Shown one piece after another: positions 1 to 6,047 of a DNA stretch of 10,548 bases. The notes beneath the pieces are model-generated. The model was not told the origin of the DNA. It was given only the letters and a program-made list of their open reading frames with translations, and made no database searches. The stretch lies in assembly GCA_035438585.1 (NCBI GenBank), contig DAORIO010000019.1, positions 1 through 10,548 on the forward strand, read 5' to 3'. Both the position numbers and the translations under genes were made by a program. This stretch comes from DAORIO01 sp035438585 (lineage in GTDB: Bacteria > Patescibacteriota > Minisyncoccia > Phycocordibacterales > UBA9973). Each line of letters begins with the position of its first letter. Positions within the stretch are counted from its first letter, which is position 1.

Positions 1-5
1 AGCTC

Positions 6-46
6 AAAAAATCAAAGGCCGCCATTTCTGGCGACCTAAGATTTTT
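6..46 (-). terminator. Intrinsic terminator of tRNA-Asn
   Basis: On the minus strand this reads as a hairpin closing on a GAAA tetraloop (GNRA class): five G-C/A-T pairs (20-24 with 29-33), a U.G wobble (34/19), three pairs (16-18 with 35-37), a 2x2 A/A internal loop, then an A/T-rich base ending in a run of six T. The wobble is U.G only on the minus strand (A.C on the plus), so the structure is built for the tRNA transcript. It starts 5 nt beyond the tRNA 3' end. Confidence 0.85.
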
Positions 47-51
47 ATGAG

Positions 52-123
52 CTCCGGAGATAGGGATCGAACCTATGACCTTACGATTAACAGTCGTTTG
101 CTCTACCGCTGAGCTACTCCGGA
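52..123 (-). tRNA. tRNA-Asn (anticodon GTT)
   Basis: A 72-nt cloverleaf is readable on the minus strand: acceptor stem TCCGGAG/CTCCGGA, D arm GCTC-AGCGGTA-GAGC, anticodon loop CTGTTAA (GTT, Asn), 5-nt variable loop, T arm ATAGG-TTCGATC-CCTAT and discriminator G73, as in E. coli tRNA-Asn. The terminal CCA is not encoded (the bases after G73 are CTC), so a CCA-adding enzyme must complete it. The outermost anticodon-stem pair is A27.A43, a mismatch; the other four pairs are Watson-Crick. It decodes AAC and AAU. Confidence 0.96.
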
Positions 124-131
124 ATATGTTC

Positions 132-161
132 ATTTTGCAATGAATGAAAATATACTAACAA
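132..161 (-). promoter_or_regulatory. Probable promoter of tRNA-Asn
   Basis: On the minus strand a -35-like TTGTTA (161-156) and a -10-like CAAAAT (137-132) are separated by 18 nt. The -10 ends 8 nt before the tRNA 5' end, so transcription would start at or just before the mature end. Both hexamers are imperfect, so this is inference from motif and spacing. Confidence 0.45.
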
Positions 162-166
162 AAAAA

Positions 167-175
167 TGATAAAAT
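167..175 (+). promoter_or_regulatory. Extended -10 promoter of yggU
   Basis: TGATAAAAT carries the TGN extension plus a near-consensus -10 hexamer. It ends 9 nt before the yggU ATG, so the predicted 5' UTR is only a few nucleotides. No convincing -35 is seen at 16-18 nt upstream. Confidence 0.6.
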
Positions 176-184
176 GGAAAGACT

Positions 185-421
185 ATGGCGTATATTAAAG
201 TGAAAGCTTGGCCGGATTTTTCTAAGGAAAAAGTGAGTAGATTGGCAGATGACCGGTTTGAAATTTGGGTGCGAGAATCTGCAGAAAGGGGAATGGTTAA
301 TGCGCGATTGCTTGTAGTTTTGGCCAAAGAACTAAATGTACCGAAAAATAGTATAAGAATGATAAATGGACATAAAAAACAATCAAAATTATTTTATGTC
401 AATGACAGCGAGAAAAAATGA
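185..421 (+). CDS. yggU: DUF167/UPF0235 family protein (YggU-like)
   Basis: A 78-residue protein of the DUF167 (UPF0235, YggU) family, small alpha/beta proteins of unknown biochemical function found across bacteria, archaea and eukaryotes. The N-terminal strand (IKVKAWPDF, residues 4-12), the central strand (RFEIWVRES, 24-32), the N-A of the main helix (39-40, followed by LLVVLAKELNVP) and the closing strand with NGHKKQSKLFYV (61-72) match the family pattern in order. Full length for the family. The ATG lies 9 nt after an extended -10 with no Shine-Dalgarno. The stop is TGA at the expected family length, which supports the standard genetic code. hpf follows 18 nt downstream but has its own promoter. 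Molecular role not inferable. Confidence 0.85.
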   Translation: MAYIKVKAWPDFSKEKVSRLADDRFEIWVRESAERGMVNARLLVVLAKELNVPKNSIRMINGHKKQSKLFYVNDSEKK

Positions 422-424
422 AAG

Positions 425-433
425 TGATATAAT
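425..433 (+). promoter_or_regulatory. Extended -10 promoter of hpf
   Basis: TGATATAAT is a perfect TGN-TATAAT extended -10, lying just after the yggU stop. It ends 6 nt before the ATG at 440, so the usual start point coincides with the A of the start codon. This predicts a leaderless hpf mRNA. It also argues against the upstream in-frame TTG at 434, which would fall before the transcription start. The only -35-like hexamer (ATGACA, 402-407) is 20 nt away and doubtful. Confidence 0.7.
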
Positions 434-439
434 TTGTGT

Positions 440-829
440 ATGAACTTACAAATAAAAGGTACAGGTATGGAGGTAACTCCAGAAATTAAAAATTATATTA
501 CTAATAAGCTAGAAACAGCTGGTCGTATGATGGATACACCTGAATCAGAAGCTTTATTTCAAGTTGAAGTTGGAATGGACACAAAGCGCCATAAGAACGG
601 TGAAATATACAGAGCTGAATGTAATGCACGGTCTGCAGGTAAGAAAATAAGATCTGTTTCTCAAAAAGATGATATGTATGCAGCGATAGACGACATGAAA
701 GATGACGTAGAAAGACAATTGAAAGAATTGAAAGATAGAAAAGAGGGATTGTTTAGAAGAGGAGCTAGAAGTGTAAAGAAAATGTTGAAGGGATTGTCTG
801 ATCGAAATCCATTCACTTCAAAATATTAA
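440..829 (+). CDS. hpf: Ribosome hibernation promoting factor HPF/RaiA, short form
   Basis: Ribosome-associated S30AE-family protein, 129 residues from the ATG at 440. The domain (about 1-100) opens with the typical strand LQIKGTGMEVTPEIKNYI (3-20) and closes with the helix DDMYAAIDDMKDDVERQL (77-94), the family signature. These proteins bind the 30S subunit at the mRNA/tRNA channel and silence ribosomes in stationary phase. There is no long-form C-terminal dimerisation domain. Instead a short, strongly basic tail (LKDRKEGLFRRGARSVKKMLKG, roughly 97-118) may contact rRNA (inference). The start was chosen over the in-frame TTG six nt upstream because of promoter placement. It converges with fmt on the terminator at 858-886. 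Confidence 0.9.
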   Translation: MNLQIKGTGMEVTPEIKNYITNKLETAGRMMDTPESEALFQVEVGMDTKRHKNGEIYRAECNARSAGKKIRSVSQKDDMYAAIDDMKDDVERQLKELKDRKEGLFRRGARSVKKMLKGLSDRNPFTSKY

Positions 830-857
830 TAAACAAAAAAGTATATTAATATTTCAT

Positions 858-886
858 AAAAAGCATAGTCATAGACTATGCTTTTT
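858..886. terminator. Bidirectional terminator between hpf and fmt
   Basis: A perfect 13-bp inverted repeat (858-870 with 874-886) around a 3-nt loop, flanked by A5 on the left and T5 on the right, so it can work on both strands. It ends hpf transcripts on the plus strand and the lepB-hisS-def-fmt operon on the minus strand. Its right edge overlaps the fmt stop codon (887-885), so the hairpin begins inside the end of that gene. Confidence 0.9.
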
Positions 887-1706
887 ATTTTTTGAATTCT
901 ATTTCTTTTCCACCTTCAGGAATAACTTTTTTAATTATGAATTTTCCATCTACAAATTCTGCGTTTGTGACTTTAAATCTTTTCTTGTTTTCGTCAAAAA
1001 AATAAACTCCTGGATATCCAAAATACGCTCGATATTTATTCCACGACTCTTCGTCGTTTTTCAAATCAAGTTCCCCGTCTTCTTTTTTGATTTTTTTAGT
1101 ATAAGTTGCCTTGGTATGGTCTTGCTCTGTGGGTTTTATGTCGCCGTTTAAAATTTGTTCTAAATTGTCGACAAGTAAATCGGCACCGTGCTCAAAAAGA
1201 ATAACACCAAGGTCAATTTTGCGCATATCTGGATGTATTTCGAACTCATCTTGGATGAGTATTGGTCCGTGGTCCATCTCTTCGTCGAGCAACATAAGAG
1301 TAATTCCAGTCACAGAATCATTGTTCAGGAAAGGGGATTCAAGAGGGGACGTTCCGCGGTATTTTGGTAGAAGTGATGGATGAATGTTTATTGTGCCAAA
1401 AGTTGGAATATTTAGGATTTCTTTTGGTAAAATTTTTCCATAAGAAACAACTAAAAATAAATCAGGATTTTCATTTTTTAAATTTTCTATGAATTCTGCG
1501 TCTAGTTTTTCAGGTTTTAGAGTTTTAATATTCGCGCTATTTGCAGTTGTTGCTACTACGTTTTCTTTTAGAAGTTGTCCTCGCCCAGAAGGTGCATCAT
1601 TTTTTGTTACAACAACATCAACAATAAGACCTCTTTCAATAAGTCTTTTTAGAGCTATATCTCCATATGGCCCAGAGCCAAAAAATATTATATTAGTCTT
1701 TTGCAT
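885..1706 (-). CDS. fmt: Methionyl-tRNA formyltransferase
   Basis: Transfers a formyl group from 10-formyl-THF to the methionine of initiator Met-tRNA, allowing normal bacterial initiation. The 273-residue protein has the Rossmann-like N-terminal domain (FFGSGPYGDIALKRL, 8-22), the GRG loop (41-43), and NIHPSLLPKYRG (107-118) supplying catalytic N107 and H109. D145 in EEMDHGPI is the third catalytic residue, and ATYTKKIKKEDGELD leads into the C-terminal tRNA-binding domain. The start is the ATG at 1706; earlier in-frame codons would lie deep inside def. It overlaps the 3' end of def by 14 nt, the usual def-fmt pairing. It is shorter than E. coli Fmt (about 315 residues): the C-terminal domain stops soon after PEGGKEIEF, losing the last helix, and the stop codon sits in the terminator hairpin. 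Catalytic residues are intact, so activity is expected. Confidence 0.93.
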   Translation of the reverse strand: MQKTNIIFFGSGPYGDIALKRLIERGLIVDVVVTKNDAPSGRGQLLKENVVATTANSANIKTLKPEKLDAEFIENLKNENPDLFLVVSYGKILPKEILNIPTFGTINIHPSLLPKYRGTSPLESPFLNNDSVTGITLMLLDEEMDHGPILIQDEFEIHPDMRKIDLGVILFEHGADLLVDNLEQILNGDIKPTEQDHTKATYTKKIKKEDGELDLKNDEESWNKYRAYFGYPGVYFFDENKKRFKVTNAEFVDGKFIIKKVIPEGGKEIEFKK

Positions 1707-2199
1707 TTTTTTCAGGTAGCATTTCGCGAATATTTTCGGCCGTATCAATGAAAAGTATTCCGTTTAGGTGGTCTGTTTCGTGTTGAAAAATTTGGGCCAT
1801 CAGACCTGTACCGGTTTCAATAAATTTTTCACCGAGCTCATTTTGAGCTTCTATTGTTACACGAGAAGATCTTTTAACTGTTCCGTAGAGCCATCTGACC
1901 GATAGGCAACCTTCTTCCATTTTTTTCTTATCTTTCGACTTGAAAGTTATTGTTGGATTTATAAAAACTTTGTCTTCTTGATTTTTTCCTTCTGGAAGAA
2001 CTTTTCTAGATACAACAAAAATTCTTTTTGAAATTCCAATTTGAGGTGCAGCAATTGCAACACCATCATGTTGTGACTCCAAAGATTCTTTCATTTCAGA
2101 AATTATACTGTTCAGCTCTTTTTGATTAAATTCCTTTGGGGAAACTTCTTCAGCTTTTTTTCTTAGAACAGAATTTTCATTTTGTACTATTTCCGCCAT
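1693..2199 (-). CDS. def: Peptide deformylase
   Basis: Removes the N-formyl group from nascent chains, reversing the mark added by the neighbouring fmt product. The 168-residue protein has all three family motifs: motif 1 GVAIAAPQIG (46-55; the second Gly of the usual GxGLAAPQ is Ala here), motif 2 EEGCLS (95-100) with metal ligand C98, and motif 3 QHETDHLNG (139-147) with ligands H140 and H144 and catalytic E141. Length is normal. It starts 7 nt after the hisS stop with no Shine-Dalgarno between, and its last 14 nt overlap fmt, so it is co-transcribed and probably translationally coupled. The active site is complete. Confidence 0.96.
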   Translation of the reverse strand: MAEIVQNENSVLRKKAEEVSPKEFNQKELNSIISEMKESLESQHDGVAIAAPQIGISKRIFVVSRKVLPEGKNQEDKVFINPTITFKSKDKKKMEEGCLSVRWLYGTVKRSSRVTIEAQNELGEKFIETGTGLMAQIFQHETDHLNGILFIDTAENIREMLPEKNAKD

Positions 2200-2206
2200 A
2201 AAATTT

Positions 2207-3508
2207 TTATAAGTTTTTTATATATTCAGCCAAGTCTTCAAGCTTTACTGTTTCTTGAGAGAATTTTTTCATATCTTTTACAATAACAGTTTTGTCGATT
2301 GATTCTTTTTGTCCAAATATTATTGTATAAGGAATGCCAAGTTTTTCTGCAACACCAAGCTGAGAAGCTAGAGAATCTTTTGATAGAGATTGCTGTATTG
2401 GAATATGCGCTTTTCGAAGTATTTCAATAACGTTTAGGCTTTTTAGTTTTGCATCCATTCCGAGTTGAACAAAATAAACTTTTGGTTTCTTGATTATTCT
2501 TGGCATTGGTTTTTTGTACCACTCTTGTTCTATTATTCTGTCTACTCCGATTGAACCCCCAACCGAGAAAATATCTTTTTTGTTTCCAAGTTCTTTTGCT
2601 AGATAATCGTATCTTCCACCACCAGCAAGTGTAAGAGGTGCAGAGCCATCTTCTTTTGATTCTTCCATTATTTCAAAAACAGTATGTGTGTAGTAAGAAA
2701 GACCTCGAACTAAACATTTGTTCATTCGATAAGGAATTCCCATTTCTTCCAAGTATTCTAGTACTTCCTTCAAGTGCTTTTTTGCTTCTGGGGTAAGAAA
2801 AGAAACAGGGTCTGGGGCCATTTGGTTTATCTCAATAGTTTTTGGGTCTTTAGAGTCCAAAATTCTCATTGGGTTTGTTTTTAGTCTTTCCCGGTCAATC
2901 GCTGGAAGTTCAGATAAATGTTTTTTATAGAAATTTGTAAGCTCTTTTATATAAGCTGGTCGTGAATTTTTGTCACCAACTGAGTTTATGTCTACAACAA
3001 GATTTTTAGAGCCACATTCTTCAAGTATGGTCATTAAAACTTTTATGATTAATGCGTCAATGATACTTTTGTCACTTCCAAGTGCGTCGACATCAAATTG
3101 CCAGAATTGTCGATAACGCCCACGTTGTGGATTGTCGTGTCGAAAAACTGGACCTGAGTGATATTTCATAACTGGCTGGGGTAGCGATTGCCATCCATTT
3201 TCTATATATGCACGCATAATTCCTGCAGTAAGCTCAGGTCGAAGAGCAAGGTCGTCCTTGCCTTTTGATTTTATTTTATACATTTCTTTTTCGATAATGT
3301 CGGTACCGGCACCAATAGAAGAAGTGTAAATATCACTTTGTTCAATCATGGGTGTATCTATAGGATTAAAACCATAGTACATTGCTATTTCTTGAGCTTT
3401 TTCAAAAAATCCCTGATACAAATAGTATTGCTCGTTTTCGATATCACGAGTCCCTTTTGGTTTAGCGGGAGTTTCTTTTTTTGTTATTTTTTTTATTTCT
3501 TTTTTCAT
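2207..3508 (-). CDS. hisS: Histidyl-tRNA synthetase
   Basis: Class II aminoacyl-tRNA synthetase charging tRNA-His, 433 residues. Seen in order: KGTRDI (18-23) at the start of the core; LRPELT (89-94); motif 2 from F122 through RHDNPQRGRYRQF to Q137; the HisA signature LVRGLSYYTHTVFE (266-279), with R268 at the catalytic arginine position; GGGRYDYL (296-303), the HisB signature and motif 3 region; and a C-terminal anticodon-binding domain from about 340. Several signatures differ from the common bacterial form: LRPELT for LRPEGT, RxDNP for RYERP, and S271 for the Asp of LVRGLDYY. The DNP element resembles the eukaryotic HisRS motif 2. It begins with a lysine-rich stretch, 4 nt after the lepB stop, with no Shine-Dalgarno. 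No truncation is apparent. Confidence 0.95.
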   Translation of the reverse strand: MKKEIKKITKKETPAKPKGTRDIENEQYYLYQGFFEKAQEIAMYYGFNPIDTPMIEQSDIYTSSIGAGTDIIEKEMYKIKSKGKDDLALRPELTAGIMRAYIENGWQSLPQPVMKYHSGPVFRHDNPQRGRYRQFWQFDVDALGSDKSIIDALIIKVLMTILEECGSKNLVVDINSVGDKNSRPAYIKELTNFYKKHLSELPAIDRERLKTNPMRILDSKDPKTIEINQMAPDPVSFLTPEAKKHLKEVLEYLEEMGIPYRMNKCLVRGLSYYTHTVFEIMEESKEDGSAPLTLAGGGRYDYLAKELGNKKDIFSVGGSIGVDRIIEQEWYKKPMPRIIKKPKVYFVQLGMDAKLKSLNVIEILRKAHIPIQQSLSKDSLASQLGVAEKLGIPYTIIFGQKESIDKTVIVKDMKKFSQETVKLEDLAEYIKNL

Positions 3509-3512
3509 ATTT

Positions 3513-4043
3513 TTATATTTCTTTGTAATCGTATTCTCCTGGTTTTAGTTTTAATTCTTGAATAGGGAGAAGTCTTATGAAAGCACGTCCAACAATTGCT
3601 CCACCATCTAGTGTGCCCCAAGATCTTGAATCAGAACTTTCTGTTCGATTGTCGCCCATAACAAAATAATCATCAGGTCCAAGTTCCCAAGTTTTGTCTG
3701 TGTCAGCTGATTTTTTAGCTATGTAAGGTTCTTCAAGAACTATACCTGGGTTTTCCCCTTGAAAAATTGTTACAATGCCATTGTTTACTTCAACTTTTTC
3801 ACCAGGAAGACCAATAATTCTTTTTATATAAAATTTACTTTTATCTGTTGGGGGTCTGAAAACAATAATGTCTCCACGATGGGGTTCTTGAAATCTATAA
3901 CTTAGCTCGTCTACTATTAAGTATTCACCATCGGCAAAAGTCGGATCCATAGAGTGCCCTGAGACTATAAAAGGCTGAGCAACAAAAGCTCTAATAGGAA
4001 TAACTACAACCAAAACTACTAGTATAAATCTTATAAGTTCCAT
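3513..4043 (-). CDS. lepB: Signal peptidase I
   Basis: Membrane-anchored serine protease that cleaves signal peptides from secreted proteins. From the ATG at 4043 it has 176 residues: one N-terminal membrane segment (about 4-20, LIRFILVVLVVVIPIRA), then SGHSMDPTF (28-36) with nucleophile S31, RGDIIVFRP (56-64), FYIKRIIGLPGE (71-82) with the general base K74, and MGDNR...SDSRSWG (129-143), the conserved box E. All catalytic boxes are present. An upstream in-frame ATG would add 20 residues, but that extension lies upstream of the predicted promoter and before the natural start of the anchor, so it is rejected. lepB is first in the lepB-hisS-def-fmt operon and divergent from pth. Confidence 0.95.
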   Translation of the reverse strand: MELIRFILVVLVVVIPIRAFVAQPFIVSGHSMDPTFADGEYLIVDELSYRFQEPHRGDIIVFRPPTDKSKFYIKRIIGLPGEKVEVNNGIVTIFQGENPGIVLEEPYIAKKSADTDKTWELGPDDYFVMGDNRTESSDSRSWGTLDGGAIVGRAFIRLLPIQELKLKPGEYDYKEI

Positions 4044-4054
4044 ATATAGACGCC

Positions 4055-4063
4055 ATTTTACCA
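4055..4063 (-). promoter_or_regulatory. Extended -10 promoter of the lepB operon
   Basis: Minus-strand TGGTAAAAT (4063-4055), the same extended -10 as before the MBL-fold gene. It ends 11 nt before the chosen lepB ATG, predicting a leader of about 4 nt. A perfect TTGACA lies at 4076-4071, but only 10 nt from this hexamer, too close to act as its -35. Confidence 0.6.
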
Positions 4064-4119
4064 CACAAGTTGTCAAGTCACCAAATTTAATGTTTCTCCA
4101 CACCTTTTTAGTTTTCTGA

Positions 4120-4128
4120 TGGTATAAT
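4120..4128 (+). promoter_or_regulatory. Extended -10 promoter of pth
   Basis: TGGTATAAT, an ideal extended -10, ends 6 nt before the pth ATG at 4135. The start point would be the A of the start codon, giving a leaderless mRNA. No -35 match is visible at the right distance. It faces away from the lepB promoter; the two -10 elements are about 60 nt apart. Confidence 0.7.
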
Positions 4129-4134
4129 TTCTAA

Positions 4135-4725
4135 ATGTTTTATTTTTTCGGATTGGGAAACCCGGGTGATGAATACGAGAATACTCGCCACAATGCTGGC
4201 CGAATGGCTCTTTTGAGTATTGCCAAGAAAAATAAATTTTCTGATTGGAAGAGTGACAAGGTGATAAAAGCTCTAATTTCAAAAGGGGAAATCGGAGGAA
4301 AAAAAGTTACTTTTGTTTTGCCTGAAACTTTTATGAACAATTCTGGAAATTCCGCTGTACCTATTGTCAAAAGTAAAAATGATTTGAAAAAAATAGTCGT
4401 CGTTTATGATGAAATGGATATGCCACTTAGTAAAATAAAATTGGCGTTTGATAGAAGCTCTGGTGGACACAATGGACTTGAATCAATAATAAAAAAAGTT
4501 AAGAGTCGAGAATTTTTGCGAATCAGAATCGGTGTTTCTAAAATGACAGCCAAAGGTTTGGCAAAAAAACCAAGTGGAGAAGAGGCGGTCATAAAACATC
4601 TAATGAAAAAATTCTCGAGTGACGAAATGGATGAACTAAAAAAAGTTTTCAAAAGAGTAGAGAACGCTATGGAAATTTTTGTAACTGAAGGGAAGGACAA
4701 GGCGATGAGTATTGCGAATCAATAA
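4135..4725 (+). CDS. pth: Peptidyl-tRNA hydrolase
   Basis: Cleaves the ester bond of peptidyl-tRNAs that drop off ribosomes, recycling tRNA. The 196-residue, full-length protein has GLGNPGDEYENTRHNAG (6-22) with catalytic H19, PETFMNNSG (63-71) with N68, VVYDEMDMP (89-97) with D92, and SSGGHNGLESI (108-118) with H112. These match the active-site residues of E. coli Pth (H20, N68, D93, H113). It starts 6 nt after a strong extended -10 with no Shine-Dalgarno. It forms a single-gene unit that converges with rpsA on the terminator at 4729-4754. Confidence 0.96.
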   Translation: MFYFFGLGNPGDEYENTRHNAGRMALLSIAKKNKFSDWKSDKVIKALISKGEIGGKKVTFVLPETFMNNSGNSAVPIVKSKNDLKKIVVVYDEMDMPLSKIKLAFDRSSGGHNGLESIIKKVKSREFLRIRIGVSKMTAKGLAKKPSGEEAVIKHLMKKFSSDEMDELKKVFKRVENAMEIFVTEGKDKAMSIANQ

Positions 4726-4728
4726 AAC

Positions 4729-4754
4729 AAAAAATCCCCGTAAGGGGATTTTTT
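4729..4754. terminator. Bidirectional terminator between pth and rpsA
   Basis: A perfect 11-bp inverted repeat (4729-4739 with 4744-4754) closing on a GTAA (GNRA) tetraloop on the plus strand, with six A on the left and six T on the right. It terminates pth rightward, starting 4 nt after its stop, and can terminate rpsA leftward. The remaining bases to 4800 hold nothing recognisable. Confidence 0.92.
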
Positions 4755-4800
4755 GATGTCTATTTTCTAATTGTCTAATTTACTTTTTTAAACATCTAGA

Positions 4801-5874
4801 CTATTTCTTTTCGTTCAAGAAAAGTAAAGTCATTTTTTGCTCTTTTGGCTCAAATAGAGTTACTTGGAAGTTATAGGTTTTTCCAAGCTCTAACATTTCT
4901 CGAAGTTTCATTTCTGAATCAAATTGAGAGTTGTGAACAAGTCCCGCAACACCTTCTTTGATAGAAACAAGAGCTCCGTGCTTGTTGTGTTTGATAACAA
5001 CACCACGAACGATATCGCCCTTGTTTATCTTTCCTTCAAATTCTTTCCAAGGATTTTCTCGTAGAGCTTTGATAGATAGAGAAACTTTTCCTTCTTTGAT
5101 TTCAATAATTTTAGCTTTTACTTTGTCTCCAACTTTGAATCGAGACTTTGTATCATCAACTAGACCCCAATCAATTTCTGAAATATGAACAAGTCCTTCT
5201 AGGCCTTCTTCAAGTTTTAGGAATACTCCGAAGTCAACTATTCCAGTAACAGTACATTCAACTTCATCTCCGAGAACGTATTTGTTTACCATATTGTCGC
5301 GAACTTCTGTATCAGATCCTTTTTCAGAGAAAATAAGTTTTCCTTCTTTTGGAAGTGCATTTATAACAATAACGCTGATCTTTTCTCCAACAAGTTTCTT
5401 AAGTTCATGATAGATCTTGTCTTTGTCTGAATCATTTACTCGTGGATAGTGCTCAGGTCGCAATTGGCTTGCTGGTAAGAAACCAGAAATACCTTGCCAG
5501 TCTAAAATAAGACCACCTTTGTTTGCATCTTTGATTGGGATTTCAAGAACAGTCTTTGATTTGATAAGTCTGTCCGCTTCACTCCAAATAAGAGCTTGCT
5601 TTGCTTCTTTTAGAGATAGTTCAAAGTAACCATCAGGATTGTTTATATCAACGATTTTCGCCTTGATAACGTCTCCAATACTTACTTTCTTGATTATCTC
5701 TTTTGCGTTTTGAAATTCTTTACCGTAAATAATACCTGTTCCAAATGGAGCAAGTGAAATATAGATAGAAGATTTATCGATAGCAATAACCGGACCTTCA
5801 ACCAACGAATCGATTGTTGGCGGATTTGCCTCTTTTTCTACCAATGTCTTTAATTCTGTGTTTGTGTCAATCAT
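4801..5874 (-). CDS. rpsA: Ribosomal protein S1, four S1 domains
   Basis: RNA-binding protein of the small subunit that recruits and unfolds mRNAs, especially those with weak or no Shine-Dalgarno. The 357 residues form four consecutive S1 (OB-fold) domains at about 22-92, 106-186, 202-271 and 286-352. GFLPASQL (131-138) is typical of domain 2; VDFGVFLKLEEGLEGLVHISE (213-233) and HGALVSIKEGVAGLVHNSQ (299-317) are typical of the later repeats. Four domains are usual outside Proteobacteria, whose S1 has six. The start ATG at 5874 lies 12 nt downstream of a terminator-like hairpin within a long structured leader, unlike any other gene here. That suggests regulation by attenuation or by S1 itself (inference; E. 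coli rpsA is autogenously controlled by a different leader). A tandem-S1 protein with a non-ribosomal role is a less likely reading. Confidence 0.9.
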   Translation of the reverse strand: MIDTNTELKTLVEKEANPPTIDSLVEGPVIAIDKSSIYISLAPFGTGIIYGKEFQNAKEIIKKVSIGDVIKAKIVDINNPDGYFELSLKEAKQALIWSEADRLIKSKTVLEIPIKDANKGGLILDWQGISGFLPASQLRPEHYPRVNDSDKDKIYHELKKLVGEKISVIVINALPKEGKLIFSEKGSDTEVRDNMVNKYVLGDEVECTVTGIVDFGVFLKLEEGLEGLVHISEIDWGLVDDTKSRFKVGDKVKAKIIEIKEGKVSLSIKALRENPWKEFEGKINKGDIVRGVVIKHNKHGALVSIKEGVAGLVHNSQFDSEMKLREMLELGKTYNFQVTLFEPKEQKMTLLFLNEKK

Positions 5875-5886
5875 AATTTTTTAAAT

Positions 5887-5909
5887 AAAAAAAACCGTTT
5901 GGCGGTTTT
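5887..5909 (-). terminator. Terminator-like hairpin in the rpsA leader
   Basis: On the minus strand AAAACCG (5909-5903) pairs with CGGTTTT (5897-5891) across a 5-nt loop, followed by more T to give eight consecutive T (5894-5887). This is a standard intrinsic terminator shape. It ends 12 nt before the rpsA start codon and points into rpsA, so it is not that gene's own terminator. It must either attenuate rpsA or end a short upstream RNA. Confidence 0.65.
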
Positions 5910-5979
5910 GTAATAATTTCTTGGGTTTCAGATGATTTTTCCCACCTGAGGGTTATTCCAAGAAAGTACCGCTAGTAAT
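5910..5979 (-). ncRNA. Structured 5' leader or small RNA upstream of rpsA
   Basis: Between the predicted start (about 5979) and the terminator hairpin, the minus strand folds into a nested structure. The outer 8-bp stem TTTCTTGG/CCAAGAAA (5965-5958 with 5924-5917) encloses a 7-bp stem TCAGGTG/CATCTGA (5949-5943 with 5934-5928). The one imperfect inner pair is G.U on the minus strand but A.C on the plus, which favours the minus-strand RNA. A GCGGT near the 5' end (5972-5968) is complementary to ACCGC in the 5' arm of the terminator (5906-5902), so a competing antiterminator is possible. I do not recognise a known riboswitch or ncRNA class. It could be a cis-regulator of rpsA or a separate RNA of about 90 nt. 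Confidence 0.5.
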
Positions 5980-5985
5980 GAAGAG

Positions 5986-6014
5986 ATTTTGCCATAAGAG
6001 CTGGTATTTTGCAA
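5986..6014 (-). promoter_or_regulatory. Probable promoter of the rpsA transcript
   Basis: Minus-strand TTGCAA (6014-6009), a 17-nt spacer ending in the TGG extension, and CAAAAT (5991-5986). The predicted start is near 5979, giving an rpsA leader of about 105 nt, far longer than elsewhere in the window. No better promoter lies nearer the gene. Confidence 0.5.
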
Positions 6015-6047
6015 GACTATTGTAAAAAGACGTAAATGTGGTAGTAT

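Noticed and set aside
434..439. TTG as an alternative start of hpf, two codons upstream of the ATG
   Set aside because: It lies directly after a perfect TATAAT and so before the likely transcription start; the ATG at 440 fits the family N-terminus.
1707..1748. A 14-residue N-terminal extension of Fmt
   Set aside because: It overlaps the def coding end much further, has no match to the family, and the ATG at 1706 sits at the expected strand-1 start.
4071..4076. Perfect TTGACA on the minus strand as the lepB -35
   Set aside because: It is only 10 nt from the TAAAAT hexamer, and no acceptable -10 lies 16-18 nt from it. Probably coincidental.
4044..4103. A 20-residue N-terminal extension of LepB
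   Set aside because: It would run through the extended -10 element, and the membrane anchor of the family begins naturally at the ATG at 4043.
4755..4800. Loose GATGT...ACATC inverted repeat between the terminator and the rpsA stop
   Set aside because: Five pairs with a loop of over 30 nt in A/T-rich sequence; easily chance.
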